Below are positions 1-8,219 of a stretch of 64,000 nucleotides of DNA, piece by piece. The number at the start of each line of letters is the position of its first letter. Positions within the stretch are counted from its first letter, which is position 1. The notes under the pieces were generated by a model, which saw only the letters and a list, made by a program, of their open reading frames with translations, was not told the origin of the DNA and made no database searches. Origin of the DNA: Hydrogenophaga sp. (GTDB lineage Bacteria; Pseudomonadota; Gammaproteobacteria; Burkholderiales; Burkholderiaceae_C); assembly GCF_011772445.1 (NCBI RefSeq), contig NZ_WVZN01000005.1:232-64231 (forward strand). Reading direction: 5' to 3'. The translations under genes and the position numbers were made by a program.

Positions 1-870
1 GAACTTCACGATCGCCTCCCAGGCGACCTTCGGATCGTCCACGTACTGGAAGAGATCGAGGTCCTCGGGCGAGATCGTGCCTTCCTCCACCAGCACCTCC
101 AGGTTGATCAGGCGCTTCCAGTAGTCGCTGCCGTACAGCAGGATCGGCACCGGCTTGGACTTCTTGCACTGCACCAGCGTGATCACCTCGAACAGCTCGT
201 CGAGCGTGCCGAAGCCGCCCGGAAAGGCCACCAAGGCCTTCGCGCGCATCAGGAAGTGCATCTTGCGCAGCGCGAAGTAGTGGAACTGGAAGCACAGCTG
301 CGGGGTGATGTACGGATTGGCCGATTGCTCGTGCGGCAGCGCGATGTTGAGGCCCACGTTGAGCGCACCCTCGTCGTGCGCGCCCCGGCTCGCCGCTTCC
401 ATGATGCCCGGGCCACCGCCGGTGCAGATGAACAGCTTGTCGCTCTCGGGGCAGTGCGCGCTGTACTGCGCCACGATGCGGCCGAACTCGCGCGCGCGGT
501 CGTAGTAGTGGGCGTTGCGCACCAGCGCGCGCGCCTTGGCAATGGCGCGCGGCTCGCCCGCGGCCTCGGCCGCGCGCAGGCCGGCCTCGGCCTCGCTCTG
601 CTCGCGAAAGCGCGCGCTGCCGAACACCACGATGGTGTTCTCGATGCCCAGTTGCAGCTGGGCCAGGTCGGGCTTGAGCAGCTCCAGCTGCATGCGGATG
701 CCGCGCGTCTCGCGTCGCAGCAGGAACTCGGGGTCGGCGAAGGCCAGGCGGTAGGCGTCGGCCAGCAGCGGGTTGCCACTGTCCGAATGGGCCTGCAGTT
801 CGGCCCAGGCGTCGGCCAGGCGGCGTTCGGTGATGTCGTGATCGGCTTCGGTGGTGTTGGCTTCGGGCAT
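1..870 (-). CDS. LOG-family (TIGR00730-type) Rossmann protein, 3' end cut by window
   Basis: The frame opens with ATG at 870 and runs off the left edge after 290 codons, so the C-terminus is missing. Two hallmark motifs of the LOG/lysine-decarboxylase-like fold are visible: GGGPGIMEAA at about residues 151-160 and PGGFGTLDE at 217-225. In this family they bind the phosphate of a nucleotide and hold the catalytic Arg/Glu pair. Characterised members hydrolyse cytokinin or purine nucleoside monophosphates to the base and ribose 5-phosphate; older annotations call them lysine decarboxylases, which is wrong for most. There is a roughly 75-residue N-terminal extension before the Rossmann core, as in the longer bacterial subfamily. 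The next gene on the same strand starts about 17 bases upstream of this start codon, so co-transcription with the AEC transporter is likely. The substrate cannot be told from sequence. Confidence 0.88.
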   Translation of the reverse strand, partial: MPEANTTEADHDITERRLADAWAELQAHSDSGNPLLADAYRLAFADPEFLLRRETRGIRMQLELLKPDLAQLQLGIENTIVVFGSARFREQSEAEAGLRAAEAAGEPRAIAKARALVRNAHYYDRAREFGRIVAQYSAHCPESDKLFICTGGGPGIMEAASRGAHDEGALNVGLNIALPHEQSANPYITPQLCFQFHYFALRKMHFLMRAKALVAFPGGFGTLDELFEVITLVQCKKSKPVPILLYGSDYWKRLINLEVLVEEGTISPEDLDLFQYVDDPKVAWEAIVKF

Positions 871-886
871 GTCGTTCACTTTCGGG

Positions 887-1765
887 TCACAGGCCGAGGG
901 CCAGCGCCAGTGGCACGAAGACCACCGCCAGCGCGTTGCCCACCATGATGGAGGCGGCCACGGTCTCGGGTTCCTGATGGTATCGGTCGGCCAGCATGAA
1001 CTGGATGACGGCGGGTGGCAATGCCGCGAACAGCAGCAACTGGCTGCGCGCCGCGCCCTCCAGGCCCATGGCCCAGGCCAGCGGAAGGCCGATGGCCAGG
1101 CCGATCAGGGGCCGCGCCAGCGCACCCAGCAGACCGAGTGTCATGCCCTGGCGCGTCAAGGCCGTCAGGCGCACGCCCAGCGCGAACAGCATCATGGGGA
1201 GCAGGGCATCGCCCAGGAGCTTCAGGCCCGACAGCACCGCGGGCGGTGGGCGCAGGTCGCTGAAGGCGCTGAGAAAACCCAGCAGGGTGCCGATCATCAA
1301 GGGGCTGCGCAGCAGGTCGCGCGTGCGCGCCGCGGCGCTGGTGATGCGCGCGCCCAGCGAGAAATGCAGCAGGTTGCTCACCGAGAACAGCGCCACCGCC
1401 GCGCCGAACTCCGCCGGCCCGAAGGCCAGCAAGGCCAGGGGCAGGCCCATGTTGCCGCAGTTGTTGAACATGACCACCGGCACCAGGGTGCGCGGCTGCG
1501 CGCCGAACGCCTTGGCCAGTGGCCAGGCCAGCAGCCCGCTGGCCAGGATGATCACCGTGCCGCCGATGAGCAGGGGCACGTGCTCGCCGATGGCGAAGTC
1601 GCGCGAGGCCAGAGCGGAATACACCAGCAGCGGCGCCAGCACGTCGAGCGCGATGCGGTTGAAGCTGTTCAGTTCGGTGGAACGCCGGCGCGCGTAGCCG
1701 TAGCCGATGGCCACGATCAGGAAGACCGGGATGATGATGTCGGCGATGCGGGCAATCAGGTCCAT
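887..1765 (-). CDS. AEC-family (auxin efflux carrier-like) permease
   Basis: This 292-residue inner-membrane protein has about ten hydrophobic segments spread along its whole length, with short loops and no soluble domain. That is the pattern of the AEC/BART-superfamily transporters (YfdV/MdcF-like) that move organic acids such as malonate or malate. The motif FNNCGNMGLPLAL in the middle carries the Asn/Gly-rich crossover element typical of the family. The length matches bacterial members of about 300-320 residues. It lies upstream of and in line with the LOG gene with only 17 bases between them. Upstream is the efp terminator, so it probably has its own promoter at about 1770-1790. The substrate is not determinable. 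Confidence 0.85.
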   Translation of the reverse strand: MDLIARIADIIIPVFLIVAIGYGYARRRSTELNSFNRIALDVLAPLLVYSALASRDFAIGEHVPLLIGGTVIILASGLLAWPLAKAFGAQPRTLVPVVMFNNCGNMGLPLALLAFGPAEFGAAVALFSVSNLLHFSLGARITSAAARTRDLLRSPLMIGTLLGFLSAFSDLRPPPAVLSGLKLLGDALLPMMLFALGVRLTALTRQGMTLGLLGALARPLIGLAIGLPLAWAMGLEGAARSQLLLFAALPPAVIQFMLADRYHQEPETVAASIMVGNALAVVFVPLALALGL

Positions 1766-1790
1766 GGCGCGTGGGCGTGGCGTTCAAAGC

Positions 1791-1816
1791 AGAAGGGCTC
1801 CGTGTGGAGCCCTTCG
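1791..1816 (-). terminator. stem-loop downstream of efp
   Basis: A perfect 10-bp stem (gaagggctcc / ggagcccttc) with a 4-base gtgt loop lies 26 bases after the efp stop codon. On the minus strand the stem is followed by tgcttt, a weak U-tract. It separates efp from the downstream AEC transporter gene. Confidence 0.6.
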
Positions 1817-1841
1817 TGTCTTGCGACGGTGATGCGGTCGA

Positions 1842-2396
1842 TCAGACGCGCTTGCGGTACTCGCCCGTGCGCGTGTCGATCTCGATGCGGTCGCCCTGGC
1901 TCACGAACAGCGGCACGGGGATCTCGAAACCGGTGGCGATCTTGGCCGGCTTGAGCACCTTGCCCGAGGTGTCGCCCTTGACGGCGGGTTCCGTCCAGGT
2001 GATCTCGCGCTCGACGCTGGTGGGCAGTTCCACCGAGATGGCCTTGTCGTCGTAGAACACCACCTCGACGGCCATGCCGTCTTCCAGGTAGTTCAGGGCA
2101 TCGCCCATGTTCTCGGCTTCCACCTCGTACTGGTTGAAGTCGGCGTCCATGAAGACGTACATGGGGTCGGCGAAGTAGGAGTAGGTGCACTCCTTGTGGT
2201 CGAGGATGACCTGGTCCATCTTGTCGTCGGCCTTGAAGACGACTTCGGTGCCGATGTTGCCGAGCAGGCCCTTGAGCTTCATGCGCACGGTGGCGGCGCC
2301 GCGGCCACCACGGGCGTACTCGGTGCGCAGGACGATCATCGGGTCCTTGCCGTGCATGATGACGTTGCCGGCGCGGATTTCTTGGGCGATTTTCAT
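1842..2396 (-). CDS. efp: translation elongation factor P (Arg32 type)
   Basis: This 184-residue protein is full length and colinear with bacterial EF-P (KOW-like N domain, then two OB-like domains; C-terminus [10 protein letters not shown]). EF-P enters the ribosomal E site and relieves stalling at consecutive prolines. The loop that reaches the peptidyl-transferase centre reads YARGGRGAA, which puts an arginine at position 32 rather than the lysine modified by EpmA/EpmB. Arg32 is the residue rhamnosylated by EarP in Pseudomonas and Neisseria. The gene immediately upstream on the same strand is earP, 105 bases away, so the substrate and its modifying enzyme are probably co-expressed. A stem-loop terminator follows the stop codon. 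Confidence 0.97.
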   Translation of the reverse strand: MKIAQEIRAGNVIMHGKDPMIVLRTEYARGGRGAATVRMKLKGLLGNIGTEVVFKADDKMDQVILDHKECTYSYFADPMYVFMDADFNQYEVEAENMGDALNYLEDGMAVEVVFYDDKAISVELPTSVEREITWTEPAVKGDTSGKVLKPAKIATGFEIPVPLFVSQGDRIEIDTRTGEYRKRV

Positions 2397-2501
2397 GAGG
2401 GAGTTCCGTTGAAGGGATCGCCCGGCGGTTCGGGCGAAGGGCCGGCATCTGCGGTGGATGGACCTGGCCCGGGTTGCGGGTTTGTCGCGAAACCCGGCAT
2501 T

Positions 2502-3548
2502 TTACCGTTTTCGCCCCACCGCCTGGCTCAGCTGCGTCGCCAGATCGGGCTGGACCAGCAGCCGCTGCCGTGCGGCCTGCACGGTCTCGCGCCAGCCGTC
2601 CACCACGTCCCACCCCGGCCAGGCCGGGGCGCGCGGCGCTGGCGGCGAACCCGGCAGGCCGTTCCAGTGGTGGTGGAAGGCGCGCAGGCTGGCCGGGGCG
2701 TCCAGCCAGTCCAGGAAGGCCCGCAGCTTGGCGTGGTGGGCGTCGTCGTGCTGGGGGTAGATCTGCCAGACGAAGGGCTGGCCGGCCCACAGGGCGCGCA
2801 CCAGCGAGTCCTCTCCGCGCACGAGGTTGAGGTCGGCGCTCCAGAGCAGTTCGTCAAAGCCGCGCTGGTCCAGCCAGGGCAGGGCGTGGCGCGAGGCGCC
2901 CGGCGCCAGCGGCAGGCCCTGCGCGGCGCTGGCCGATCGGCCCGGTGTGACCAGCCAGTGCGCCTCGGCCTCGGCCATCACGGCCGCCAGGCTGGGTGGC
3001 TCGTAGCCAAAGAGCACGATGCGCCGGCCATCGGTGGGCAGGCCGTGGGCGACCAACCAGGCCGTCCGGTCGAACGCGGCCTGCTTCGCGGCCAGCTCGT
3101 CCTCGCGCAGCAGCCCGCCGGTGCGCTCGGTGAAGCCGGGGTAGAAGAAGCGCTTGGTGAGGCCCTTGCCCGGCCCGCTCATCACGGGCGAGGGCAGGCC
3201 GTGGCAGCGCTCCACCCAGGCCTCGGCGCTCAGGTACTCCAGGTTGATCCAGGCCGGCTCGCCGGTGCGCGCCGCGACGAAGGCCTCGGGCGGCTCGCAG
3301 CCGAAGGCCTCGATCCAGACCTCGCCCGGCACCACGCCTTGCAGGTTGAAGGGCTCGCGCCAGGGCAGCACGCTCACGCCGGGCGCGCTCTCGGGCGCCA
3401 TCCAGGCCAGCGGCGCGGGGTCGTCGATCCACAGGCGCACGGCCTGGCCGCGCGCGCCGAGCTGCGCGGCCAGTCGCCAGCAGACGCCGATGTCGCCGTA
3501 GTTGTCGATCACGCGGCAGAAGATGTCCCAGGTGCGGGGCTCGCTCAT
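2502..3548 (-). CDS. earP: EF-P arginine-32 rhamnosyltransferase EarP
   Basis: The product has 348 residues, a little short of the usual 370-390 of the EarP family (formerly DUF2331). It is a GT-B glycosyltransferase that moves rhamnose from dTDP-L-rhamnose to Arg32 of EF-P. The N-terminal signature WDIFCRVIDNYGDIG carries Asp15 and Asp19, matching the two catalytic aspartates of characterised EarP. The segment RGEDSLVRALWAGQPFVW near the C-terminus carries the conserved glutamate and the nucleotide-sugar site. I chose ATG 3548 because it puts the family signature at residue 7; the frame is open further upstream, but that extension is low-complexity and runs into the divergent promoter region. 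The acceptor gene efp follows. No dTDP-rhamnose synthesis genes are in the window. Confidence 0.93.
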   Translation of the reverse strand: MSEPRTWDIFCRVIDNYGDIGVCWRLAAQLGARGQAVRLWIDDPAPLAWMAPESAPGVSVLPWREPFNLQGVVPGEVWIEAFGCEPPEAFVAARTGEPAWINLEYLSAEAWVERCHGLPSPVMSGPGKGLTKRFFYPGFTERTGGLLREDELAAKQAAFDRTAWLVAHGLPTDGRRIVLFGYEPPSLAAVMAEAEAHWLVTPGRSASAAQGLPLAPGASRHALPWLDQRGFDELLWSADLNLVRGEDSLVRALWAGQPFVWQIYPQHDDAHHAKLRAFLDWLDAPASLRAFHHHWNGLPGSPPAPRAPAWPGWDVVDGWRETVQAARQRLLVQPDLATQLSQAVGRKR

Positions 3549-3682
3549 GCGGCCGATCATGCCCGCTTCCATGGTCGGCCCGGTCGGCCTTGAAAAACTG
3601 ATTTCCGCGTGCCGGGTTGTCGCTGGGGGTGGTGCTTGGACACACTCGGCGCGCTCGACAAACCACAAGAGGAGACAAGCGC

Positions 3683-4606
3683 GTGAGCCAATCACTGGGA
3701 TGGATCGGCCTGGGCCGCATGGGCGAGGCCATGGTCAGGAAACTGCTGCAGGCCGGACACGGCGTGAAGGTCTGGAACCGCACGCGCAGCAAAGCCGAGC
3801 CGCTGGCCGGGTACGGTGCGCAGGTGGTCGAGAGCAAGCTCGACCTGGCAGCCTGCGACACCATCTTCACCATGGTCTCCACCACCGACGACCTCAAGCA
3901 GGTGCTGTTCGGCGACGGCGGCGTGATGACGGGGGCGACGAAGCCGAAGACGGTGATCGACAGCTCCTCCATCTCGCAGGAGGGCTCGGCAGAGATCCGC
4001 GGGACGCTGGAAGGCATGGGCGTGGCCTACCTCTGCGCGCCTGTCTCGGGCAACGCCAAGGTGGCCAAGGCCGGCAAGCTGCTGGTGGTGGCCTCGGGGC
4101 CGAAGGCGCTGTTCGACGCGAACGAGACGTACCTGGCGGCGATGTCGCGCAAGGCCATGTGGGTGGGCGAGGGCGAGCTCGCCCGGGTCTGGAAGATCGC
4201 GCACAACACCATGTTCGGCGTGATCATCCAGAGCCTGTGCGAAATCACCGTGCTGGCGGAGAAGGCCGGCATCCCGCGCCACGTGTTCCTGGAAAGCATC
4301 AACGACTCGGTGCTGGGCAGCATGTACACGCGCTACAAGACGCCAGTGCTCACGAAGCTCAGCTTCGATCAGGTCACCTTCACGCCCAAGCTGCTGCTCA
4401 AGGACATGGACCTCGGCCTGGGCGCGGGCAAGGCGCACGGCGTGCCCATGCCCTCGGCGGCGGCCACGCGCGAGAGCATCGCGCGCCTGGTGGGACGCGG
4501 CCACGACGACGTGGACTTCGCCATCCTGCTGCAGGAAACCGCGAACGACGCCGGCCTGACGATCGCGCCACTGAACGTGGACGTGAGCGACGGCCTGTCG
4601 AGCTGA
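3683..4606 (+). CDS. NAD(P)-dependent oxidoreductase, 3-hydroxyisobutyrate dehydrogenase family (copy 1)
   Basis: The GTG start at 3683 follows the Shine-Dalgarno sequence aagaggaga and gives 307 residues. The N-terminus has the dinucleotide-binding motif G9-L-G11-R-M-G14. The middle has GEGELARVWKIAHN, the beta-hydroxyacid dehydrogenase motif with the catalytic Lys and nearby Asn. Family members oxidise 3-hydroxyacids to semialdehydes or reduce the reverse reaction (3-hydroxyisobutyrate, tartronate semialdehyde, glyoxylate). It is the first gene of a plus-strand operon: the amidohydrolase starts 3 bases after its stop, and a second dehydrogenase of the same family follows that. The two copies are clearly diverged, so they are not a recent duplication and probably act on different substrates or steps. 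The exact substrate is unknown. Confidence 0.87.
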   Translation: MSQSLGWIGLGRMGEAMVRKLLQAGHGVKVWNRTRSKAEPLAGYGAQVVESKLDLAACDTIFTMVSTTDDLKQVLFGDGGVMTGATKPKTVIDSSSISQEGSAEIRGTLEGMGVAYLCAPVSGNAKVAKAGKLLVVASGPKALFDANETYLAAMSRKAMWVGEGELARVWKIAHNTMFGVIIQSLCEITVLAEKAGIPRHVFLESINDSVLGSMYTRYKTPVLTKLSFDQVTFTPKLLLKDMDLGLGAGKAHGVPMPSAAATRESIARLVGRGHDDVDFAILLQETANDAGLTIAPLNVDVSDGLSS

Positions 4607-4609
4607 ACG

Positions 4610-5974
4610 ATGGCGCAGCGCACCCTCATCCGCGGCGCGTCCATCGTCACCATGGACGCGCAGGGCGACCTGCCCGTGGGCGACCTGCTGGTGTCGGGCG
4701 ACACCATCGAGGCCATCTCGCCGCACCTGCCGGTGGACGAGGCGCAGGTGATCGACGCCAGCGGCTGCATCCTGGTGCCGGGCTTCGTCAACGCCCACAT
4801 GCACACCTGGCAGACCGCGCTGCGCGGCGTGGCCGCCAACTGGACGCTGCTGCAGTACTTCAAGAACATGCACGCGGGCCTGGCCACGGTGTTCACGCCC
4901 GATGACCTGCGCATCGCCACGCTGGTGGGCGCGCTCAACCAGCTCAACTGCGGCACCACCACGCTGGTGGACTGGTGCCACAACAACCCCACGCCCGCGC
5001 ACAACGACGCGGCGGTGGACGCGCTGCTGGCCTCGGGCATCCGCGCGGGCTTCTTCCACGGCACGCCCAAGCCCGACCCCAAGCCCGGCCAGACGCCGTT
5101 CTGGGAGGTGCCGCACCCGCGCGCCGAGGTGGAGCGCCTGCTCAAGGCCCACCAGGGAAAGCCGCTGCTGGAGATCCACGCCGCCGTGCTGGGCCCGCAC
5201 TACAGCACGCTGGACGTGGCGGTGCACGACTTCCGCATGGCCAAGGAGCTGGGCCTCATCGCCTCGCTGCACCAGGGCGGCGGGCCGGCGCGCACGCCCG
5301 ACGGTTGGGAGCGACTGGAGGAACTGGGCCTGCTCGGCGAGCAGATCAACATCGTGCACGGCCACGCGCTCAGCGACGAGCAGCTCCAGCGCTTCTGCGA
5401 GCTCGGCATGAGCTTCTCGGCCGCGGCCGAGAGCGAGATGTCGCAGGGCCACGGCCACCCGCTCACTGGCCGCCTGCGCGCGCTGGGCCGCGCGCCCTCG
5501 CTGGGTGTGGACCTGGAGAGCGTGATGGGCGGCGACATGATCAGCCAGGCGCGCATCGCCCTGGGCATCCAGCGCAGCCTGGACAACGTGGCCCACCGCG
5601 CCGCGCACGGCACCATTCCCGACACCTCCACCATCACCACGCGAGAGGCCCTGGGCTGGATCACCGTGGAGGGCGCGCGCATGCTGCGCCAGCTGCACCG
5701 CATCGGCACGCTGGCGCCCGGCAAGCAGGCCGACCTGGTGCTGATCCGCGCCGACGAACTGAACATGCAGCCCGTGCACGACCCGGTGAGCGCGGTGGTG
5801 TTCCAGGCCACGCTGGCCAACATCGATTCGGTCATGGTTGCGGGCCAGTGGCGCAAGCGGGCGGGGCGCCTCGTCGGCGTGGACCTGCCGCCCTTGCTCG
5901 CCGCCCTGCGCGCCTCCGGCGAAAAGATCACGCGCGCCATGGGCATCGGCGCATCGAATGGAGCGATTGCATGA
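4610..5974 (+). CDS. ATZ/TRZ-like amidohydrolase (aminohydrolase/chlorohydrolase superfamily)
   Basis: This 454-residue metal-dependent hydrolase has the layout of the triazine hydrolase/guanine deaminase group: an N-terminal beta-sandwich strand, a TIM barrel, and a C-terminal GTLAPGKQADLVLI strand. The metal and catalytic residues can be placed: H63-x-H65 in NAHMHTW, H221 in SLHQGG, H250 in IVHGH, and D301 in GVDLES. Enzymes of this group deaminate, dechlorinate or hydrolyse N-heterocycles (s-triazines, guanine, 8-oxoguanine, S-adenosylhomocysteine). It sits 3 bases after the first dehydrogenase, and its last codon overlaps the next gene's start (ATGA at 5971-5974), so it is translated within one operon. 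The substrate is not known; an N-heterocycle or cyclic amide is the natural guess from the family. Confidence 0.87.
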   Translation: MAQRTLIRGASIVTMDAQGDLPVGDLLVSGDTIEAISPHLPVDEAQVIDASGCILVPGFVNAHMHTWQTALRGVAANWTLLQYFKNMHAGLATVFTPDDLRIATLVGALNQLNCGTTTLVDWCHNNPTPAHNDAAVDALLASGIRAGFFHGTPKPDPKPGQTPFWEVPHPRAEVERLLKAHQGKPLLEIHAAVLGPHYSTLDVAVHDFRMAKELGLIASLHQGGGPARTPDGWERLEELGLLGEQINIVHGHALSDEQLQRFCELGMSFSAAAESEMSQGHGHPLTGRLRALGRAPSLGVDLESVMGGDMISQARIALGIQRSLDNVAHRAAHGTIPDTSTITTREALGWITVEGARMLRQLHRIGTLAPGKQADLVLIRADELNMQPVHDPVSAVVFQATLANIDSVMVAGQWRKRAGRLVGVDLPPLLAALRASGEKITRAMGIGASNGAIA

Positions 5975-6840
5975 AGGTTCACGTCATCGGCGTAGGCAAG
6001 ATGGGTCTGCCCATGGCACGCCACTTGCTCGCCGCGGGGCACAGCGTCTCGGTGGAAGACCCCTCGGCCGAGCGCCTGGCCCTGGCCCGCGAGGCCGGGC
6101 TTGGCGTGGCCGACGGCCTCGCGGTGGCCGAGGTCGTCGTCTCCTCGCTGCCGCACGATGGCGCGCTGCTCGCGGTGAGCGAGCGCGTGGCCGCGCACGC
6201 CGGGAAAGAGGGGCGGGGCGTTGCCTGGGTGGACACCAGCACGGTGTCGCCCGAGGCCTCGGCGCGCGCGGCCGAGGCTTGCGCGCGCGCGGGTCTGCAG
6301 AGCCTGCGCTGTACCGTCTCCGGCAACAACCACATGGCCGAGGCGGCTCAGCTCACGGTGATGGCCTCGGGCCCCAAGGCCCTGCACGAGCGCCTGCTGC
6401 CCCTGCTGCGCTGCTGGGGCCCCACGCAGTTCTGGTTGGGCGAAGCGGAAGAGGCGCGGCTGATGAAGCTGGTGGTCAACCTCATGATCGCGCAGACCAG
6501 CGCCATGCTGGCCGAGGCGCTGAGCCTGGGGCAGAAAGGCGGCCTGGCCTGGGCCGACATGTGGAACGTGATCGGCGCCAGCGCCGTGGCCTCGCCCATC
6601 GTCAAGGCCAAGAGCGTGCAGCTCTCGCAGCGCGACTACACGCCCACCTTCACCGTCGGCCAGATGAACAAGGACATCGACCTCATCCTCGGCGAAGGCG
6701 CGCGCTTGCGGGTACCGTTGACGCAGACGGCGGCCACGCGCCAGCTCATGTCGGCCGCACAGGCGCAGGGCGATGAAGCGCTGGACTACGCGGCCATCAT
6801 TCGCGTGATGCAGCGCGCCGCCGGCCTGCCCGCCGATTGA
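5971..6840 (+). CDS. NAD(P)-dependent oxidoreductase, 3-hydroxyisobutyrate dehydrogenase family (copy 2)
   Basis: The start codon lies inside an ATGA overlap with the amidohydrolase stop, and the product has 289 residues. It has G7-V-G9-K-M-G12 at the N-terminus for NAD(P) and GEAEEARLMKLVVN in the middle, with the conserved catalytic Lys. The C-terminal half (NKDIDLILGEGARL) is the helical domain that closes over the active site in this family. Its overall architecture is the same as the first gene of the operon but with low apparent identity. The next gene follows with a good ribosome-binding site 18 bases downstream. Likely role: reduction or oxidation of a short hydroxyacid or semialdehyde released downstream of the amidohydrolase (inference). 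Confidence 0.87.
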   Translation: MKVHVIGVGKMGLPMARHLLAAGHSVSVEDPSAERLALAREAGLGVADGLAVAEVVVSSLPHDGALLAVSERVAAHAGKEGRGVAWVDTSTVSPEASARAAEACARAGLQSLRCTVSGNNHMAEAAQLTVMASGPKALHERLLPLLRCWGPTQFWLGEAEEARLMKLVVNLMIAQTSAMLAEALSLGQKGGLAWADMWNVIGASAVASPIVKAKSVQLSQRDYTPTFTVGQMNKDIDLILGEGARLRVPLTQTAATRQLMSAAQAQGDEALDYAAIIRVMQRAAGLPAD

Positions 6841-6857
6841 AGAAGGAAAGCCACCGC

Positions 6858-7922
6858 ATGCGATCGTTCGTTTATCAGGGCCTGCCCAGCCGCGTGGTGT
6901 TCGGCGCGGGGGCGCTGGCGCAACTGCCGCAGGCCATCCAGGCCATGGGCGCGCAGCGCGCGCTGGTGCTGTGCACGCCCGAGCAGCGCGCCAGCGCCGA
7001 GCGCGTGTCGCACCTGCTGGGCGAGCGCGCCGCCGGCATCTTCGACCGCGCGGTGATGCACGTGCCGATCGAGACCGCGCGCGAGGCGCGCGAGCTGGCG
7101 CGTCAACTGGGCGCCGACTGCGCCGTGGCCATCGGCGGCGGCTCCACCACCGGCCTGGGCAAGGCCATCGCGCTCGACTCGGGCCTGCCCATCCTGGCCA
7201 TTCCCACCACCTACGCGGGTTCGGAGATGACGCCGATCTACGGCATCACCGAGGCCGGCCTGAAGAAGACCGGCAAAGACCTGAAGGTGCTGCCCCGCAG
7301 CGTGATCTACGACCCCGAACTCACGTTGAGCCTGCCCGTCGGCCTGAGCGTGACCAGCGGCATCAACGCCATCGCGCACGCGGCTGAAGGCCTTTACTCG
7401 GTGGAGGGCAACCCGGTGATCGATCTGATGGCGGAAGAGGGCATCGCCGCCATCGGCCGCGCGCTGCCGCGCATCGTCGCCGACGCGAAAGACATCGAGG
7501 CGCGCGGCGACGCGCTCTATGGCGCCTGGTTGTGCGGCATCGTGCTCGGCTCGGTGGGCATGGCGCTGCACCACAAGCTGTGCCACACCCTGGGTGGCAG
7601 CTTCAACCTGCCGCACGCCGAGACGCACACGGTGGTGCTGCCGCACGCGCTGGCCTACAACGCCGCCGCCGCGCCGCAGGCCATGCGGCGCATCGCACGC
7701 GCGCTGGGTCGCGACGACGGCCAGGCCGCGCAGGCGGTGTTCGACCTGGCGAAGGCCAACGGCGCGCCGGTGGCGCTGCGCGACATCGGCATGAAGGCGG
7801 AGGACCTGGACAAGGCCTGCGAGATCGCCTTGCAGAACCAGTACCCCAACCCGCGACCGCTGGAGGCCGGGGCGATCCGCGCGCTGCTGCAGGCGGCGTG
7901 GGAAGGCGCGCGGCCTTCCTGA
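6858..7922 (+). CDS. maleylacetate reductase-like iron-containing alcohol dehydrogenase
   Basis: I start this gene at ATG 6858 because agaaggaaag sits just upstream; a TTG 21 bases earlier overlaps the previous stop but has no such site. The product has 354 residues, the normal size for maleylacetate reductase. The opening RSFVYQGLPSRVVFG and the nucleotide loop AIGGGSTTGLGKA are characteristic of that family, which reduces maleylacetate to 3-oxoadipate with NAD(P)H. The histidine-rich segment MALHHKLCHTLGG, followed by LPHAETHTVVLPH, corresponds to the metal/active-site region. No hydroxyquinol or chlorocatechol dioxygenase is present in the window, so the source of maleylacetate, if that is the substrate, is not shown. 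It is the last gene of the operon; the repeat region begins about 45 bases later. Confidence 0.85.
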   Translation: MRSFVYQGLPSRVVFGAGALAQLPQAIQAMGAQRALVLCTPEQRASAERVSHLLGERAAGIFDRAVMHVPIETAREARELARQLGADCAVAIGGGSTTGLGKAIALDSGLPILAIPTTYAGSEMTPIYGITEAGLKKTGKDLKVLPRSVIYDPELTLSLPVGLSVTSGINAIAHAAEGLYSVEGNPVIDLMAEEGIAAIGRALPRIVADAKDIEARGDALYGAWLCGIVLGSVGMALHHKLCHTLGGSFNLPHAETHTVVLPHALAYNAAAAPQAMRRIARALGRDDGQAAQAVFDLAKANGAPVALRDIGMKAEDLDKACEIALQNQYPNPRPLEAGAIRALLQAAWEGARPS

Positions 7923-7966
7923 CGCTGGGCTGAAGGCCCGCGCCTTTCACGCCACCACCTCGCGAA

Positions 7967-8066
7967 GATCGGGCGCCAGGGCGCTCTGTTCCGCGAATGT
8001 CCCCCGGACCGGCTGCGCCGGTCCTCCTCCTTTATTTCGCTACACAGAGCGCCCTGTCGCCCGATC
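7967..8066 (+). repeat. composite palindromic element, unit A
   Basis: An outer 23-bp inverted repeat (7967-7989 with 8044-8066, one mismatch) encloses three parts. These are a 16-base segment at 7990-8005 (tccgcgaatgtccccc), a hairpin with an 8-bp stem and tgc loop (8006-8024), and a 19-base segment at 8025-8043 (tcctcctttatttcgctac). Unit B, in the opposite orientation, keeps the two unpaired segments but has entirely different stem sequences. There is no credible coding frame here. It lies in the 442-base gap between the maleylacetate-reductase-like gene and the lysE-par locus. Confidence 0.85.
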
Positions 8067-8115
8067 CTGAGGCGCCTCGGCATGCGACTGCCGTTGGTGC
8101 GCCTGCCTCTCCGCT

Positions 8116-8219
8116 GCCCGAGGACGCTGGGTGGCCGACGCAGCGAAATAAAGGAGGAGCCAAGGGCACGGCCCTTGGCGGGGGACATTCGCGGAGTCGG
8201 CCACCCAGTGGCCTCGGGC
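8116..8219 (-). repeat. composite palindromic element, unit B (inverted copy)
   Basis: Read on the minus strand this unit has the same order as unit A. The outer stem is 8127-8139 with 8196-8208 (13 bp, perfect), extended after a 3-base internal loop by 8116-8123 with 8212-8219. Then come the 16-base segment tccgcgaatgtccccc (8180-8195, identical to unit A), a 9-bp hairpin gccaagggc/gcccttggc with acg loop (8159-8179), and the 19-base segment (8140-8158, 18 of 19 identical). A further 7-bp pairing is possible between 8093-8099 and 8220-8226. The stems differ from unit A but stay complementary. Confidence 0.85.

Noticed and set aside
3683-7922. Assignment of the operon to hydroxyquinol or chlorocatechol degradation because of the maleylacetate-reductase-like gene
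   Set aside because: No intradiol dioxygenase or hydroxyquinol monooxygenase is present, and the amidohydrolase and two hydroxyacid dehydrogenases do not belong to that route.
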